Shown piece after piece: positions 45,313 to 54,154 of a stretch of 64,000 nucleotides of DNA (position 1 is the first letter of the stretch; the number at the start of each line of letters is the position of its first letter). Source of the stretch: Lachnospiraceae bacterium 10-1 (GTDB taxonomy: Bacteria > Bacillota > Clostridia > Lachnospirales > Lachnospiraceae); NCBI GenBank assembly GCA_000403495.2, contig KE159817.1, forward strand, positions 1-64,000. The letters are read 5' to 3'. A model generated the notes under the pieces. The model worked only from the letters and a program-made list of their open reading frames with translations. It was not told the origin of the DNA and did no database searches. The position numbers were made by a program, and so were the translations under genes.

Positions 45313-45342
45313 AAAACCGCATACTATAAGTATGCGGTTTTT
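45313..45342 (+). terminator. Terminator after ilvA
   Basis: AAAACCGCATACT (45313-45325) pairs with AGTATGCGGTTTT (45329-45341), ending in T. Confidence 0.9.
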
Positions 45343-45417
45343 GCGGCAGCGGATGTGTTACAGTGTGCGGTATCCGGTGTTTAAAGATGGTGTGTTTGGT
45401 ATAAGGAGGAAGCTTAT

Positions 45418-46278
45418 ATGGGAAGATTTGGACGGGCAGTAAATAAATATTTTATGATTACATTGGCATCTCTTATATTTGGTATTGGAATCAGCCTTTT
45501 TATTGATCCTAATAATCTGGCGCCGGGCGGTGTTTCTGGATTATCTATTATTTTAAGCCGTTTAATACCTGCTTCTGCCGGAACGCTGTTTTTACTGCTA
45601 AACATACCAATTATGATTTTGGGGATATGGAAATTTGGGTTAAAATTTATTGTGTCCACCTTGTTTGCTACTTTTATGGTGTCTTTTTCCACAAATTTAT
45701 TTACGATGTTTTCACCGCTTACACAGGATCCCTTTATGGGGGCAGTGTTCGGCGGGGTATTGGTTGCGGTGGGAATCGGTTTGGTACTGCGTGTGGGTGC
45801 CACCACTGGCGGAACGGATATTGTGGTAAAATGCCTGAAACTAAAAAAGCCCTATTTAAAGACAGGGACTATTTTTTTGCTGATAGACGGAGTGATTATC
45901 TGTATTGGAGGAATTGTATTTCAAAATATGGAGTCAGTTCTTTATAGTGTTATTTCAGCGGCTGTCACTTCTAAGGTTTTAGACCTGGTACTTTATGGAA
46001 ATGATGAGGCGAAAATGATTTACATTATCAGTAATTCTCCAAAGGTAATTGCTGAGAGAATTTTAAAAGAATTAGACACCGGAGTTACTTATCTTACAGG
46101 TACAGGAGCCTACAAAAAAGAGGAAAAACAAGTGATTTTCTGTGTGGTAAGGAAACAGCTTGCCTACAAGGTTGAGGAGGTTGTAAAGCAGGAGGACAGC
46201 AGGGCATTTATGATTGTTTCAAATGCAACGGAAATTTATGGAGAAGGGTACAAAAGCTATTTTGGAGAAAAACTCTAG
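45418..46278 (+). CDS. YitT family membrane protein
   Basis: 286 residues. The N-terminal ~180 residues carry about five membrane segments with family motifs GIGISLFIDPNNLAPGGVSGLSI and GATTGGTDIVVKCL. The C-terminal ~90 residues are a soluble domain of the DUF2179 type (VTYLTGTGAYKKEEKQVIFCVV). The family is widespread in Firmicutes; its substrate or activity is not established. AAGGAGG precedes ATG 45418. It stands alone between a terminator and the next promoter. Confidence 0.9.
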   Translation: MGRFGRAVNKYFMITLASLIFGIGISLFIDPNNLAPGGVSGLSIILSRLIPASAGTLFLLLNIPIMILGIWKFGLKFIVSTLFATFMVSFSTNLFTMFSPLTQDPFMGAVFGGVLVAVGIGLVLRVGATTGGTDIVVKCLKLKKPYLKTGTIFLLIDGVIICIGGIVFQNMESVLYSVISAAVTSKVLDLVLYGNDEAKMIYIISNSPKVIAERILKELDTGVTYLTGTGAYKKEEKQVIFCVVRKQLAYKVEEVVKQEDSRAFMIVSNATEIYGEGYKSYFGEKL

Positions 46279-46286
46279 CCAGACAA

Positions 46287-46315
46287 TTGAAAAACATTTG
46301 ATTTCATAATATACT
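46287..46315 (+). promoter_or_regulatory. Sigma-A promoter for the GH25 gene
   Basis: TTGAAA (46287-46292), a 17-nt spacer and TATACT (46310-46315). Confidence 0.65.
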
Positions 46316-46365
46316 TAGTTCACAGGAAGATAAATGTTTAAAAAGGATGAAGGGTTCAAAAGAAA

Positions 46366-47469
46366 ATGGCGAATAAATCGGCAAGAAGAAGCAGAAGAAA
46401 ACAAAGAATTAGTTTGATTACAAATATTATATTCAGCCTGATTACACTTACAGCGCTTACCGGATGTATTATTCTTCTTTTGCAAAATTACAGTATGAGA
46501 AATGAAAGCAGGGAAGTGCTTGGCAGACTGGAAGAATATGAAATCAGAGAGGAAAAATATATCTATACACAGGAGGATTTGGAAGCATACTCAGACAGTG
46601 CGGCATTAGCAGCAATAGAGCAGGGCAGACAGGATGTGCTTACTGATTTAAAAACAGCTATCAGCGGCGGTAATTCTACGGTGGCGGTGCTCCGCAGGTT
46701 TTATCCGGAGGATGTAGTGGTTTATGCAGACGGAGGGTATAATTTTTTCCCTATTTCAGATGCATTAAAAAAGAATGACTATGTATATGATAATTTTGTC
46801 CTCCAGGAAAACGGAGAAATTATTTATACGGATGGTGATCAGACTGTGTTGTCCTTAAAGGGAATTGATGTATCCAAACATCAGGGAGAAATTAACTGGA
46901 GAAGAGTTGCAGGAGAGGATATAGCTTATGCTTTTATCCGTGCCGGATTCAGGGGAAGCTCAGAGGGGAAACTGGTGGAGGATGAGTTTTTTCAGGATAA
47001 TATTGAGGGAGCCCTTGACAATGGGATAGATGTGGGGATTTATTTTTACACACAAGCCATGACCGTAGAGGAGGCAGAAGAAGAGGCAGAATTTGTGATT
47101 GATCTGATCAAAGATTATGATGTGTCCTATCCTGTGGTTTTAGATCTTGAGGAAAGTACAAGCAGTTCCGCAAGGACTGCAAACATGACACAGGAGGAAT
47201 ACACGAAAGCAGCAATAGCTTTTTGTGATAAAATAAAAGAAGCGGGCTATACGCCAATGATCTACGGAAATTTAAAGACGTTTATGATCATGCTTGATTT
47301 AAAGCAACTTGAAGACTACGAAAAATGGTTTGCATATTATGATAACCCTGTTTATTTCCCCTATGCGTTCAGCATATGGCAGTATTCTTCCAAGGGAAGT
47401 ATAAAAGGAATAGAAGGAGATGTGGATTTAAATGTCTGCATGAAGGATTTCTCAAAACAAAGCCAGTAA
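46366..47469 (+). CDS. Membrane-anchored GH25 lysozyme
   Basis: Peptidoglycan muramidase, 367 residues. A basic N-terminus and one membrane segment (ISLITNIIFSLITLTALTGCIILLL) anchor it outside the cell. A ~100-residue stalk follows, with a short coiled coil and a small domain. The GH25 barrel spans ~165-360 with catalytic Asp168 (KGIDVSKHQG) and Asp260/Glu262 (VVLDLEE). The ending FSIWQYSSKGSIKGIEGDVD matches the family C-terminal signature. Cell-wall remodelling is more likely than phage lysis, because no holin or phage genes are nearby. The AraC gene starts 10 nt later. Confidence 0.93.
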   Translation: MANKSARRSRRKQRISLITNIIFSLITLTALTGCIILLLQNYSMRNESREVLGRLEEYEIREEKYIYTQEDLEAYSDSAALAAIEQGRQDVLTDLKTAISGGNSTVAVLRRFYPEDVVVYADGGYNFFPISDALKKNDYVYDNFVLQENGEIIYTDGDQTVLSLKGIDVSKHQGEINWRRVAGEDIAYAFIRAGFRGSSEGKLVEDEFFQDNIEGALDNGIDVGIYFYTQAMTVEEAEEEAEFVIDLIKDYDVSYPVVLDLEESTSSSARTANMTQEEYTKAAIAFCDKIKEAGYTPMIYGNLKTFMIMLDLKQLEDYEKWFAYYDNPVYFPYAFSIWQYSSKGSIKGIEGDVDLNVCMKDFSKQSQ

Positions 47470-47479
47470 AGGAGCCGGA

Positions 47480-48322
47480 ATGGAGGAACTGAAGGAATCA
47501 GTTAAAAGCGGATATCTCACGGAAAAGTTTAAGCTGTTTCACTTAAAGGACAGCCAGCCCAGGGAATATATGTATCATTACCATGACTTTCACAAGCTGA
47601 TCTGGTTTATTTCAGGAGATGTGGAATATCATATTGAGGGAAAGTCCTATAAAATGGAGCCATATGATATTTTATTGGTGAATCAGGGAGAAATACATAA
47701 ACCTTTTGTAGATTTTTCAACTATATATGAACGATATGTGTTTTATATTTCCAGGGGCTTTTTGGAGGAACATTCAGAGGCAGGAAGTGATTTAAATCAA
47801 TGCTTTCAGACAGCTCATGAAGAACAGGGAAACATAATAAGGCTTTCCGCCAAGGAAAGCAGGGCGCTTTTCGAAACGGTAAAATTGTTGGAAGGGGTAG
47901 AAAAAGAACAGGTATATGCAGAAATGTACAGCCGGATCCTGTTTTTAAAGCTTTTGATTGAATTAAACAAATGCTGTTTGAATAATCCTGACGTGTACCA
48001 TAAAACTGCCCGTTATGATAAAAAAATCGTGGAAATGATTCATTATATTAATGAAAACCTTTCTAAAGATTTGAGCATAGAAGCGTTGTCTTCCAGGTTT
48101 TTTATAAGTAAATATCATATGATGCGTAAATTTAAAGAAGAAACAGGCTATTCCATGCATCAGTATGTATTGGAAAAACGTATTTTAGCGGCAAGGAACC
48201 TGATTTCTGCCGGCTGTCCTGCAACCACAGCCAGCGTGGAATGCGGTTTTAAGGATTATTCCACTTTCAGCCGGGCTTATAAGAAGCTGCTGGGGCAGAT
48301 TCCTTCGGATGCTTATTTATGA
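47480..48322 (+). CDS. AraC-family transcriptional regulator with cupin-type sensor
   Basis: 280 residues. The N-terminal ~150 residues form an AraC-type cupin (YHYHDFHKLIWFISGDVEYHIEG, DILLVNQGEIHKP), a likely small-molecule sensor. The C-terminal ~100 residues hold two helix-turn-helix motifs (LSIEALSSRFFISKYHMMRKFKEE and TTASVECGFKDYSTFSRAYKK). It is downstream of the GH25 lysozyme on the same strand with 10 nt between, so probably co-transcribed; its targets are unknown. A strong terminator follows. Confidence 0.9.
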   Translation: MEELKESVKSGYLTEKFKLFHLKDSQPREYMYHYHDFHKLIWFISGDVEYHIEGKSYKMEPYDILLVNQGEIHKPFVDFSTIYERYVFYISRGFLEEHSEAGSDLNQCFQTAHEEQGNIIRLSAKESRALFETVKLLEGVEKEQVYAEMYSRILFLKLLIELNKCCLNNPDVYHKTARYDKKIVEMIHYINENLSKDLSIEALSSRFFISKYHMMRKFKEETGYSMHQYVLEKRILAARNLISAGCPATTASVECGFKDYSTFSRAYKKLLGQIPSDAYL

Positions 48323-48329
48323 TTATGTG

Positions 48330-48363
48330 AACTGTCAAGCAAAAATGCTTGACAGTTTTTTTT
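48330..48363 (+). terminator. Terminator after the AraC gene
   Basis: AACTGTCAAGCA (48330-48341) pairs with TGCTTGACAGTT (48346-48357), followed by T8. The second arm contains the -35 box of the next promoter. Confidence 0.92.
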
Positions 48364-48377
48364 GTTTGTAGTATGCT
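48349..48377 (+). promoter_or_regulatory. Promoter for ylxM-ffh, embedded in the preceding terminator
   Basis: TTGACA (48349-48354), a 17-nt spacer made mostly of the terminator T-run, and TATGCT (48372-48377). Transcription would begin near 48384, only about 10 nt before ATG 48394. Confidence 0.65.
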
Positions 48378-48393
48378 ACTTTAGGTGATGGCA

Positions 48394-48735
48394 ATGGAAA
48401 AGATTGTTGAGCAGGGATTTCTATATGATTTTTATGGAGAACTGCTTACGGAACATCAAAAGAAGATATATGAAGACGTAGTATATAATGATTATTCCCT
48501 TACGGAAATAGCCAGGGAAAATGGTATTTCCCGCCAGGGGGTGCATGATCTGGTAAGACGCTGCAATCATATACTTTTGGAATATGAAAATAAACTGCAT
48601 TTGGTTGAGCGGTTTATGAAGGTAAAAGAAAATGTAAGCCAGATAGAAAAATTATCTGAAAATATGGAAATTACAAGGGAAGAACTGGCAGAAAAAGTCA
48701 GAGTTTTATCCCGCCAAATCTTAGAGGAACTTTAA
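48394..48735 (+). CDS. ylxM: YlxM family protein, SRP-associated HTH protein
   Basis: 113 residues with a sigma-70 region-4-like helix-turn-helix (LTEHQKKIYEDVVYNDYSLT and ARENGISRQGVHDLVRRC) and a C-terminal helix. YlxM is encoded next to ffh across Firmicutes and is reported to bind SRP components in some species. GTG 48385 and ATG 48388 are in frame, but AGGTG (48383-48387) suits ATG 48394. ffh begins 3 nt after its stop. Confidence 0.92.
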   Translation: MEKIVEQGFLYDFYGELLTEHQKKIYEDVVYNDYSLTEIARENGISRQGVHDLVRRCNHILLEYENKLHLVERFMKVKENVSQIEKLSENMEITREELAEKVRVLSRQILEEL

Positions 48736-48738
48736 TTT

Positions 48739-50097
48739 ATGGCATTTGAAAGCTTAACTGATAAACTTCAGAATGTATTTAAAAATCTCCGCAGCAAGGG
48801 GCGGCTGACTGAGGAGGATGTTAAGGCAGCCCTTAAGGAAGTAAAGATTGCACTTTTAGAAGCAGATGTTAATTTCAAGGTAGTAAAGCAGTTTGTAAAG
48901 TCAGTGGAAGAGCGTGCAATTGGTTCGGATGTTATGAATGGATTAAATCCTGGCCAGATGGTGATTAAGATCGTTAATGAAGAAATGATCGCCCTTATGG
49001 GATCAGACACTACGCAGATCAGGATGCAGCCCGGAAAATCTATTACAACAATTATGATGTGCGGCCTTCAGGGTGCAGGTAAAACAACCACTACGGCAAA
49101 AATAGCAGGTAAATTAAAGCTGAAAGGGAAAAAGCCTTTACTTGTGGCATGTGATGTTTACAGGCCTGCGGCAATCAAACAATTGCAGATCAATGGAGAA
49201 AAGCAGCAGGTTGATGTTTTTTCCATGGGAGATAATCAAAATCCTGTGGATATTGCAAAAGCGGCCATTGCCCATGCGGAAAAAAATGGCCATAATGTAG
49301 TAATTCTTGATACTGCCGGACGTCTTCATATTGATGAAGACATGATGACAGAGCTTCAAAATATAAAGTCACAGGTGAGTGTGCATCAGACTTTGCTTGT
49401 GGTGGATGCTATGACAGGACAGGATGCTGTTACGGTAGCAAAAGAGTTTGATGAGAAAATCAGCATTGATGGTGTGATACTGTCCAAGATGGATGGCGAT
49501 ACCAGAGGCGGCGCGGCGCTTTCTGTTAAGGCGGTTACCGGAAAACCTATTTTATATGTAGGTATGGGTGAGAAGCTTTCTGATTTGGAACAGTTTTATC
49601 CGGACCGGATGGCAGGGCGCATACTTGGTATGGGAGATGTGCTTTCCCTGATTGAGAAGGTGCAGGAAAATGTTTCCATAGATGAAACAAAAGAAAAAGA
49701 AATGGCTGCCCGAATGAAAAAAGGGAAGTTTGACTTTGAAGATTATTTGGAAAGCATGAAGCAGATGCGCAATATGGGTGGAATTGCAAGCATTCTCGGA
49801 ATGATGCCCGGTATGGGAAAGCAGCTTGGAAATATTGATTCAATGATAGATGAAAAGCAGCTTGCAAGAACAGAGGCCATTGTACTTAGCATGACACCTG
49901 AAGAACGGAAAAACCCCAAGCTCCTTAATTTAAGCAGAAAGAGCAGAATTGCAAGAGGCGCTGGTGTGGACATGGCTGTAGTGAACCGTTTTGTAAAGCA
50001 GTTTGAGCAATCTCAAAAGATGATGAAGCAGATGCCGGGACTTATGGGCGGCAAACGGGGCAGAGGCGGTTTTGGCGGAATGAGGTTTCCCTTTTAG
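48739..50097 (+). CDS. ffh: Signal recognition particle protein Ffh
   Basis: GTPase that binds signal sequences and 4.5S/6S RNA. N domain, then G domain with [37 protein letters not shown] and [10 protein letters not shown]. The Met-rich M domain (~300-452) has [11 protein letters not shown] and the RNA-binding segment [12 protein letters not shown], then a Gly/Arg tail. 452 residues, normal. It works with FtsY (43126). Confidence 0.97.
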   Translation: MAFESLTDKLQNVFKNLRSKGRLTEEDVKAALKEVKIALLEADVNFKVVKQFVKSVEERAIGSDVMNGLNPGQMVIKIVNEEMIALMGSDTTQIRMQPGKSITTIMMCGLQGAGKTTTTAKIAGKLKLKGKKPLLVACDVYRPAAIKQLQINGEKQQVDVFSMGDNQNPVDIAKAAIAHAEKNGHNVVILDTAGRLHIDEDMMTELQNIKSQVSVHQTLLVVDAMTGQDAVTVAKEFDEKISIDGVILSKMDGDTRGGAALSVKAVTGKPILYVGMGEKLSDLEQFYPDRMAGRILGMGDVLSLIEKVQENVSIDETKEKEMAARMKKGKFDFEDYLESMKQMRNMGGIASILGMMPGMGKQLGNIDSMIDEKQLARTEAIVLSMTPEERKNPKLLNLSRKSRIARGAGVDMAVVNRFVKQFEQSQKMMKQMPGLMGGKRGRGGFGGMRFPF

Positions 50098-50177
50098 TTG
50101 AAACTAGAAACAGTTCAAACAATGATTTGTTTCTTTTCAAAATATATAAGAATCATATGATTATGGAGGTGAAAAAC

Positions 50178-50423
50178 ATGGCAGTAAAAATCAGATTAAA
50201 AAGAATGGGTCAAAAGAAAGCTCCTTTCTATAGAATCGTTGTAGCAGATTCCAGATCTCCCAGAGATGGAAGATTTATTGAAGAAATCGGCACTTATGAT
50301 CCAAACACAGATCCCAGCACATTTAAGGTAAATGAGGAACTGGCTAAGAAGTGGCTTAAAAACGGTGCACAGCCTACAGAGGTGGTCAGCAAAATTTTCA
50401 AGCATGCAGGCATTGAAAAATAA
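50178..50423 (+). CDS. rpsP: 30S ribosomal protein S16
   Basis: 81 residues beginning [19 protein letters not shown], the S16 signature. The frame is open back to 50127, but TATGGAGGTG lies just before ATG 50178. First gene of the conserved rpsP-khpA-rimM-trmD-rplS set. Confidence 0.97.
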   Translation: MAVKIRLKRMGQKKAPFYRIVVADSRSPRDGRFIEEIGTYDPNTDPSTFKVNEELAKKWLKNGAQPTEVVSKIFKHAGIEK

Positions 50424-50454
50424 GACATGTTGGCAATCCTTTTGGAGGTGGACT

Positions 50455-50682
50455 ATGAAGGAATTAGTAGAAGTAATTGCAAAGGCACTTGTTGAACATC
50501 CGGATGAGGTTGTAGTAACCCAGAAGGAAGAAGGTAAGTATATTACCATTGAACTTCATGTTGCTCCGTCCGATATGGGTAAGGTGATTGGAAAACAGGG
50601 AAGAATTGCAAAAGCAATCCGTTCTGTGGTAAAAGCTGCATCATCTAAAGAAAATCAAAAAGTGGACGTGGAAATCGTCTAA
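50455..50682 (+). CDS. khpA: KH-domain RNA-binding protein KhpA
   Basis: 75 residues consisting of one KH domain with the GxxG loop in VIGKQGRIAKAIR. KhpA pairs with KhpB in Gram-positives and affects RNA stability and cell-shape genes. TTTGGAGGTG precedes ATG 50455; the frame is open further upstream inside rpsP but that part is not family-like. The position between rpsP and rimM is the standard one. Confidence 0.93.
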   Translation: MKELVEVIAKALVEHPDEVVVTQKEEGKYITIELHVAPSDMGKVIGKQGRIAKAIRSVVKAASSKENQKVDVEIV

Positions 50683-50686
50683 ATAT

Positions 50687-50723
50687 AAGGGTGGCAGGCT
50701 TTGCAGGCCATCCTTATGTTAAA
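50687..50723 (+). repeat. Dispersed hairpin element, copy after khpA
   Basis: AAGGGTGGC ... GCCATCCTT followed by ATGTTAA. The complementary strand reads TTAACATAAGGATGGCC, matching the 8319 and 8358 copies. The stem has an inner mismatch and a TTT loop. Confidence 0.75.
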
Positions 50724-50759
50724 AGGAATGCCCTGTAAAGTGGTATTTTTTGTTTTATA

Positions 50760-50787
50760 GTGCGCCTTGCGGCGCACGTTTTTTATT
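50760..50787 (+). terminator. Terminator or attenuator between khpA and rimM
   Basis: GTGCGCC (50760-50766), loop TTGC, GGCGCAC (50771-50777), then GTTTTTT. It lies inside a normally co-transcribed gene set, so it may only reduce read-through. Confidence 0.75.
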
Positions 50788-50817
50788 CAAATAGAAGTTT
50801 CTTAAAGGTGGAGATTT

Positions 50818-51321
50818 ATGGAAAATTTATTACAGGTAGGAGTTATATCATCAACACATGGAGTGAGGGGAGAAGTGAAAGTTTTTCCCACAACAGATGA
50901 TAAAAATCGTTTTAAGAAATTGAAGAATATATTGCTTGATACGGGAAAGGAATTGCTGACTCTTGATATAGAATCAGTAAAATTTTTTAAACAGTTTGCC
51001 ATTATTAAATTTAAAGGCTATGATAATATCGACGACATTCAGAAATATAAAGGAAAAAGCCTTTTGGTAACCAGAGAAAATGCAGTCAAGTTAAATAAAG
51101 ATGAGTATTTTATTGCCGATCTGATTGGAATGAAGGTTGAAAATGAGGATGGTTCTTTTTCAGGCGTTTTAAAAGATGTGATTGAAACAGGAGCCAATGA
51201 TGTATATACAATTTTATGTGGTGACGGAAAAGAAGTACTGATTCCGGCGATCAAGGAATGCATTTTGTCAGTGGATCTTGAAAAAAGTGCAATGAAGGTG
51301 CATTTATTGGACGGACTTTGA
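50818..51321 (+). CDS. rimM: 16S rRNA processing protein RimM
   Basis: 30S assembly factor acting on the 16S 3' domain and S19. 167 residues: N-terminal RimM domain ([21 protein letters not shown]) and C-terminal PRC barrel ([28 protein letters not shown]). AGGTGGAG precedes ATG 50818. trmD follows after 19 nt. Confidence 0.95.
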   Translation: MENLLQVGVISSTHGVRGEVKVFPTTDDKNRFKKLKNILLDTGKELLTLDIESVKFFKQFAIIKFKGYDNIDDIQKYKGKSLLVTRENAVKLNKDEYFIADLIGMKVENEDGSFSGVLKDVIETGANDVYTILCGDGKEVLIPAIKECILSVDLEKSAMKVHLLDGL

Positions 51322-51340
51322 AAGGAGTATAGTTATAAAA

Positions 51341-52129
51341 ATGAACTTTCATGTACTTACACTGTTTCCGGAAATGATTTTACAGGGACTTGGCACCAGT
51401 ATCATAGGAAGAGCGATCAGTAAAGGGAGCATATCACTTGAAGCTGTGAATATAAGGGATTATACTCTGAATAAGCATAAAAAAGTAGATGATTATCCTT
51501 ATGGCGGCGGGGCCGGAATGCTTATGCAGGCACAGCCGGTTTATGATACATGGAAGGCTGTCAGGGAAAAGATCAGGGCACGGGGTGGAAATGAAGAAAA
51601 TGTAAGGGTGGTTTATATGACGCCTCAGGGGAAAAATTTTTGTCAGTCTATGGCCAGGGAATTTGCAAAAGAAGAAGACCTTATTTTACTATGTGGTCAT
51701 TATGAGGGCATTGACGAAAGGGTTTTAGAGGAGATTGTCACCGATTATGTTTCCATTGGAGATTATGTTCTTACAGGTGGTGAACTGCCGGCAATGGTTA
51801 TGATTGATGCAATTTCAAGAATGGTTCCAGGGGTTTTGACCAATGAGGATTCAGGTGAGACAGAAAGTTTTAGCAACTATCTGCTGGAATATCCACAGTA
51901 TTCAAGACCTGAAGTCTGGATGGACAAAAGGGTACCTGAAGTGCTTTTGTCAGGTGATCATAAAAAGGTGGAGGAATGGCGGCTGGAGCAGTCCCTTGAA
52001 AAAACAAAGAAACTAAGAAATGATTTATATGAAAAATGGGTGGAAGAAAATCAGGAATATTTTATAAAAAAAGAAAAGCGGGAAGCACGCAGGCTTAAGA
52101 AAGAGCGGAAAAAGGGGAAGCTAATATAA
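51341..52129 (+). CDS. trmD: tRNA (guanine-N1)-methyltransferase TrmD
   Basis: Methylates G37 of tRNAs from S-adenosylmethionine, preventing frameshifts. The trefoil-knot SAM-binding region reads DYVLTGGELPAMVMIDAISR, with LCGHYEGIDERV before it and PQYSRPEVW after it. 262 residues; the last ~20 are a Lys/Arg-rich tail (KKEKREARRLKKERKK) beyond the usual end. AAAGGAG lies 13 nt before ATG 51341. Confidence 0.96.
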   Translation: MNFHVLTLFPEMILQGLGTSIIGRAISKGSISLEAVNIRDYTLNKHKKVDDYPYGGGAGMLMQAQPVYDTWKAVREKIRARGGNEENVRVVYMTPQGKNFCQSMAREFAKEEDLILLCGHYEGIDERVLEEIVTDYVSIGDYVLTGGELPAMVMIDAISRMVPGVLTNEDSGETESFSNYLLEYPQYSRPEVWMDKRVPEVLLSGDHKKVEEWRLEQSLEKTKKLRNDLYEKWVEENQEYFIKKEKREARRLKKERKKGKLI

Positions 52130-52143
52130 TAAATTATTATAAT

Positions 52144-52171
52144 TTGCTTGCATTTTAAGGCGTTATATGAT
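52144..52171 (+). promoter_or_regulatory. Possible promoter for rplS
   Basis: TTGCTT (52144-52149), a 16-nt spacer and TATGAT (52166-52171). The leader is then ~85 nt and could hold an L19 autoregulatory element, but I cannot recognise one by eye. Confidence 0.4.
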
Positions 52172-52260
52172 AAATTATTAATGTTGCGAAATTGTGATGG
52201 TCCTCTGTTACACGTGTATTAAGAACATCTGATTAGTTTACAAATATATGGAGGTTAGAA

Positions 52261-52605
52261 ATGAACGAAATAATTAAAAGTATTGAAGATGAAGTATTAA
52301 AGGAAGTGACAGAGTTTAATGTAGGCGACACTGTTAAAGTGTATGCTAAGATTAAGGAAGGCAATCGTGAAAGAGTCCAGGTTTTTGAAGGCGTTGTCCT
52401 GAAAAAGCAGGGAACAGGCGCAAGGGCTACTTATACAGTTAGAAAAACGTCTAATGGCGTAGGCGTAGAAAAGACATGGCCTTTGTATTCTCCTAACGTA
52501 GAGAAGATCGAAGTGGTTCGCAGAGGTAAGGTAAGAAGAGCAAAACTGAATTACTTAAGGGAACGTGTTGGTAAGAAAGCAAAAGTAAAAGAAGCAATTA
52601 AATAA
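52261..52605 (+). CDS. rplS: 50S ribosomal protein L19
   Basis: 114 residues with L19 signatures [26 protein letters not shown] and [13 protein letters not shown]-like [27 protein letters not shown] precedes ATG 52261. Last gene of the rpsP set; a terminator follows. Confidence 0.97.
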   Translation: MNEIIKSIEDEVLKEVTEFNVGDTVKVYAKIKEGNRERVQVFEGVVLKKQGTGARATYTVRKTSNGVGVEKTWPLYSPNVEKIEVVRRGKVRRAKLNYLRERVGKKAKVKEAIK

Positions 52606-52623
52606 TTGATTTAGTAATACTCT

Positions 52624-52654
52624 AAGGGCAAAATCCTGATTTTGCCCTTTTTTT
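52624..52654 (+). terminator. Terminator after rplS
   Basis: AAGGGCAAAATC (52624-52635) pairs with GATTTTGCCCTT (52638-52649), followed by a T-run. Confidence 0.93.
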
Positions 52655-52698
52655 TAAAATATATACGGATGGATAATAAATAAGGAACGATTGATAGT

Positions 52699-53283
52699 AT
52701 GGCAAGGAACAAGGGGCTTACTTTTTATGAAAAGAAAAAGAAAATCAGCAAAGATACGATACATGAGATATTCAGCACTATTTTCTGCTGTTTTGCAGCA
52801 GTATTGCTGGCATTTGTAATTGTATTTTCCGTTGGCATGAAAGTAAGCGTGATTGGAGTATCTATGAATCCAGTGCTCCAAAATGGAGAAGAAGTTCTGG
52901 TTAATAGATTTAAATATAAAATTTTTTCACCAAAAAGAGGAGAAGTGATTGCATTTTTACCTAATGGAAACACAAATTCCCATTATTATTTAAAGCGTGT
53001 GGTTGGGCTTCCCGGAGAAACGATACAGATCATAGGCGGTTATGTTTACATTAATGGGGAGCTTTTAAAAGAGGATGAATCTTATGACAAAATTGCGGAT
53101 CCGGGAATAGCAGTGTCAGAGATTCTGCTTGGAAGTGATGAATATTTTGTGCTGGGAGACAATCGGAATTTCAGTGAGGACAGCCGGTCGGGGAATATTG
53201 GACCGGTAAGCAAAGATACAATTGCCGGAAACGCATGGTTTCACCTTGGCGGTGAAGGGAGCAGGATGGGATTTGTAGAGTAG
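52699..53283 (+). CDS. lepB: Type I signal peptidase, copy 1
   Basis: Membrane serine protease that removes signal peptides. 194 residues: one N-terminal membrane segment (~25-45), nucleophile Ser55 (IGVSMNPVLQNGE), general base Lys99 (YYLKRVVGLPGE) and box E GDNRNFSEDSRS. It is the first of two signal peptidase genes flanking rbgA. It has a longer basic N-terminal tail and an AWFHLGG ending unlike copy 2, suggesting a distinct substrate range or level of use. Confidence 0.94.
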   Translation: MARNKGLTFYEKKKKISKDTIHEIFSTIFCCFAAVLLAFVIVFSVGMKVSVIGVSMNPVLQNGEEVLVNRFKYKIFSPKRGEVIAFLPNGNTNSHYYLKRVVGLPGETIQIIGGYVYINGELLKEDESYDKIADPGIAVSEILLGSDEYFVLGDNRNFSEDSRSGNIGPVSKDTIAGNAWFHLGGEGSRMGFVE

Positions 53284-53305
53284 TTGGGAAAGGCATGGAT
53301 TAAGT

Positions 53306-54154
53306 ATGAATTATCAATGGTATCCGGGGCATATGACCAAAGCCAGAAGGATGATGCAGGAAGACAGCCGGCTGGTAGATCTGGTGATTGAAATAGTCGA
53401 TGCAAGGGTTCCTATGAGCAGTAGAAATCCGGATATCGATGAGATAGGAAAAAACAAGTTCAGAATTATTTTATTAAATAAGATAGATTTGGCTGATCCA
53501 GAATTTAATTCTCTGTGGAAAAAATATTTTGAAGAAAAGGGTTTTTTTGTGCAGGAGATTAATTCAAAATCTGGTATGGGAGTCAAAAACATTCAGCCTT
53601 TGGTGCAGGAAGCCTGTCGGGAAAAGATTGAACGTGACAGAAAACGGGGAATTATTAACAGGCCGGTCAGGGCTATGGTAGTTGGTATCCCCAATGTGGG
53701 AAAATCTACTTTTATAAATTCTTTTGCAGGAAGAGCCTGTACCAAAACAGGGAATAAGCCTGGTGTTACGAAGGGAAAGCAGTGGGTAAGGTTAGGAAAG
53801 AATCTGGAGCTTTTAGACACGCCCGGTATTTTGTGGCCAAGATTTGAGGATCAAAAGGTGGGAGAGCGGCTTGCCATGATTGGTTCTATTAATGACGAGA
53901 TTCTCCATGCTGATGAACTTGCAGCATCTGTGATTTCTTTTTTATACAGGGAATACCCCAATGCGTTAGGGGAGAGATATCATATAAATTTATGTGAGGA
54001 TGCCTATAAAGTTTTGGAAGAAATCTGTGTCAGCAGACGATGCTTCTTAAAAGGGGAACAGCCGGATATTTTAAGAGCAGCTTCCATAATTATAGATGAT
54101 TTCAGAAGCGGAAAACTGGGCAGGATTACATTAGAAAGCCCAAAGGAGTGGTAA
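53306..54154 (+). CDS. rbgA: Ribosome biogenesis GTPase RbgA (YlqF)
   Basis: Circularly permuted GTPase needed for late 50S assembly. Motif order is permuted as expected: G4 LLNKIDLAD (~48) comes before G1 GIPNVGKSTFINS (~128), then DTPGILWP. 282 residues. The N-terminal MNYQWYPGHMTKARRMM is characteristic. A mini frame ATG-GAT-TAA lies between GGAAAGG and ATG 53306. It sits between the two signal peptidase genes and overlaps the second by one base. Confidence 0.95.
   Translation: MNYQWYPGHMTKARRMMQEDSRLVDLVIEIVDARVPMSSRNPDIDEIGKNKFRIILLNKIDLADPEFNSLWKKYFEEKGFFVQEINSKSGMGVKNIQPLVQEACREKIERDRKRGIINRPVRAMVVGIPNVGKSTFINSFAGRACTKTGNKPGVTKGKQWVRLGKNLELLDTPGILWPRFEDQKVGERLAMIGSINDEILHADELAASVISFLYREYPNALGERYHINLCEDAYKVLEEICVSRRCFLKGEQPDILRAASIIIDDFRSGKLGRITLESPKEW

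Noticed and set aside
46366-47469. GH25 lysozyme as a prophage lysis gene
   Set aside because: It has a membrane anchor and stalk, no holin or phage genes are nearby, and it is flanked by chromosomal genes.
52172-52260. Possible L19 leader autoregulatory RNA before rplS
   Set aside because: Position fits, but I could not recognise the conserved structure by eye. A covariance search of 52130-52260 would decide.
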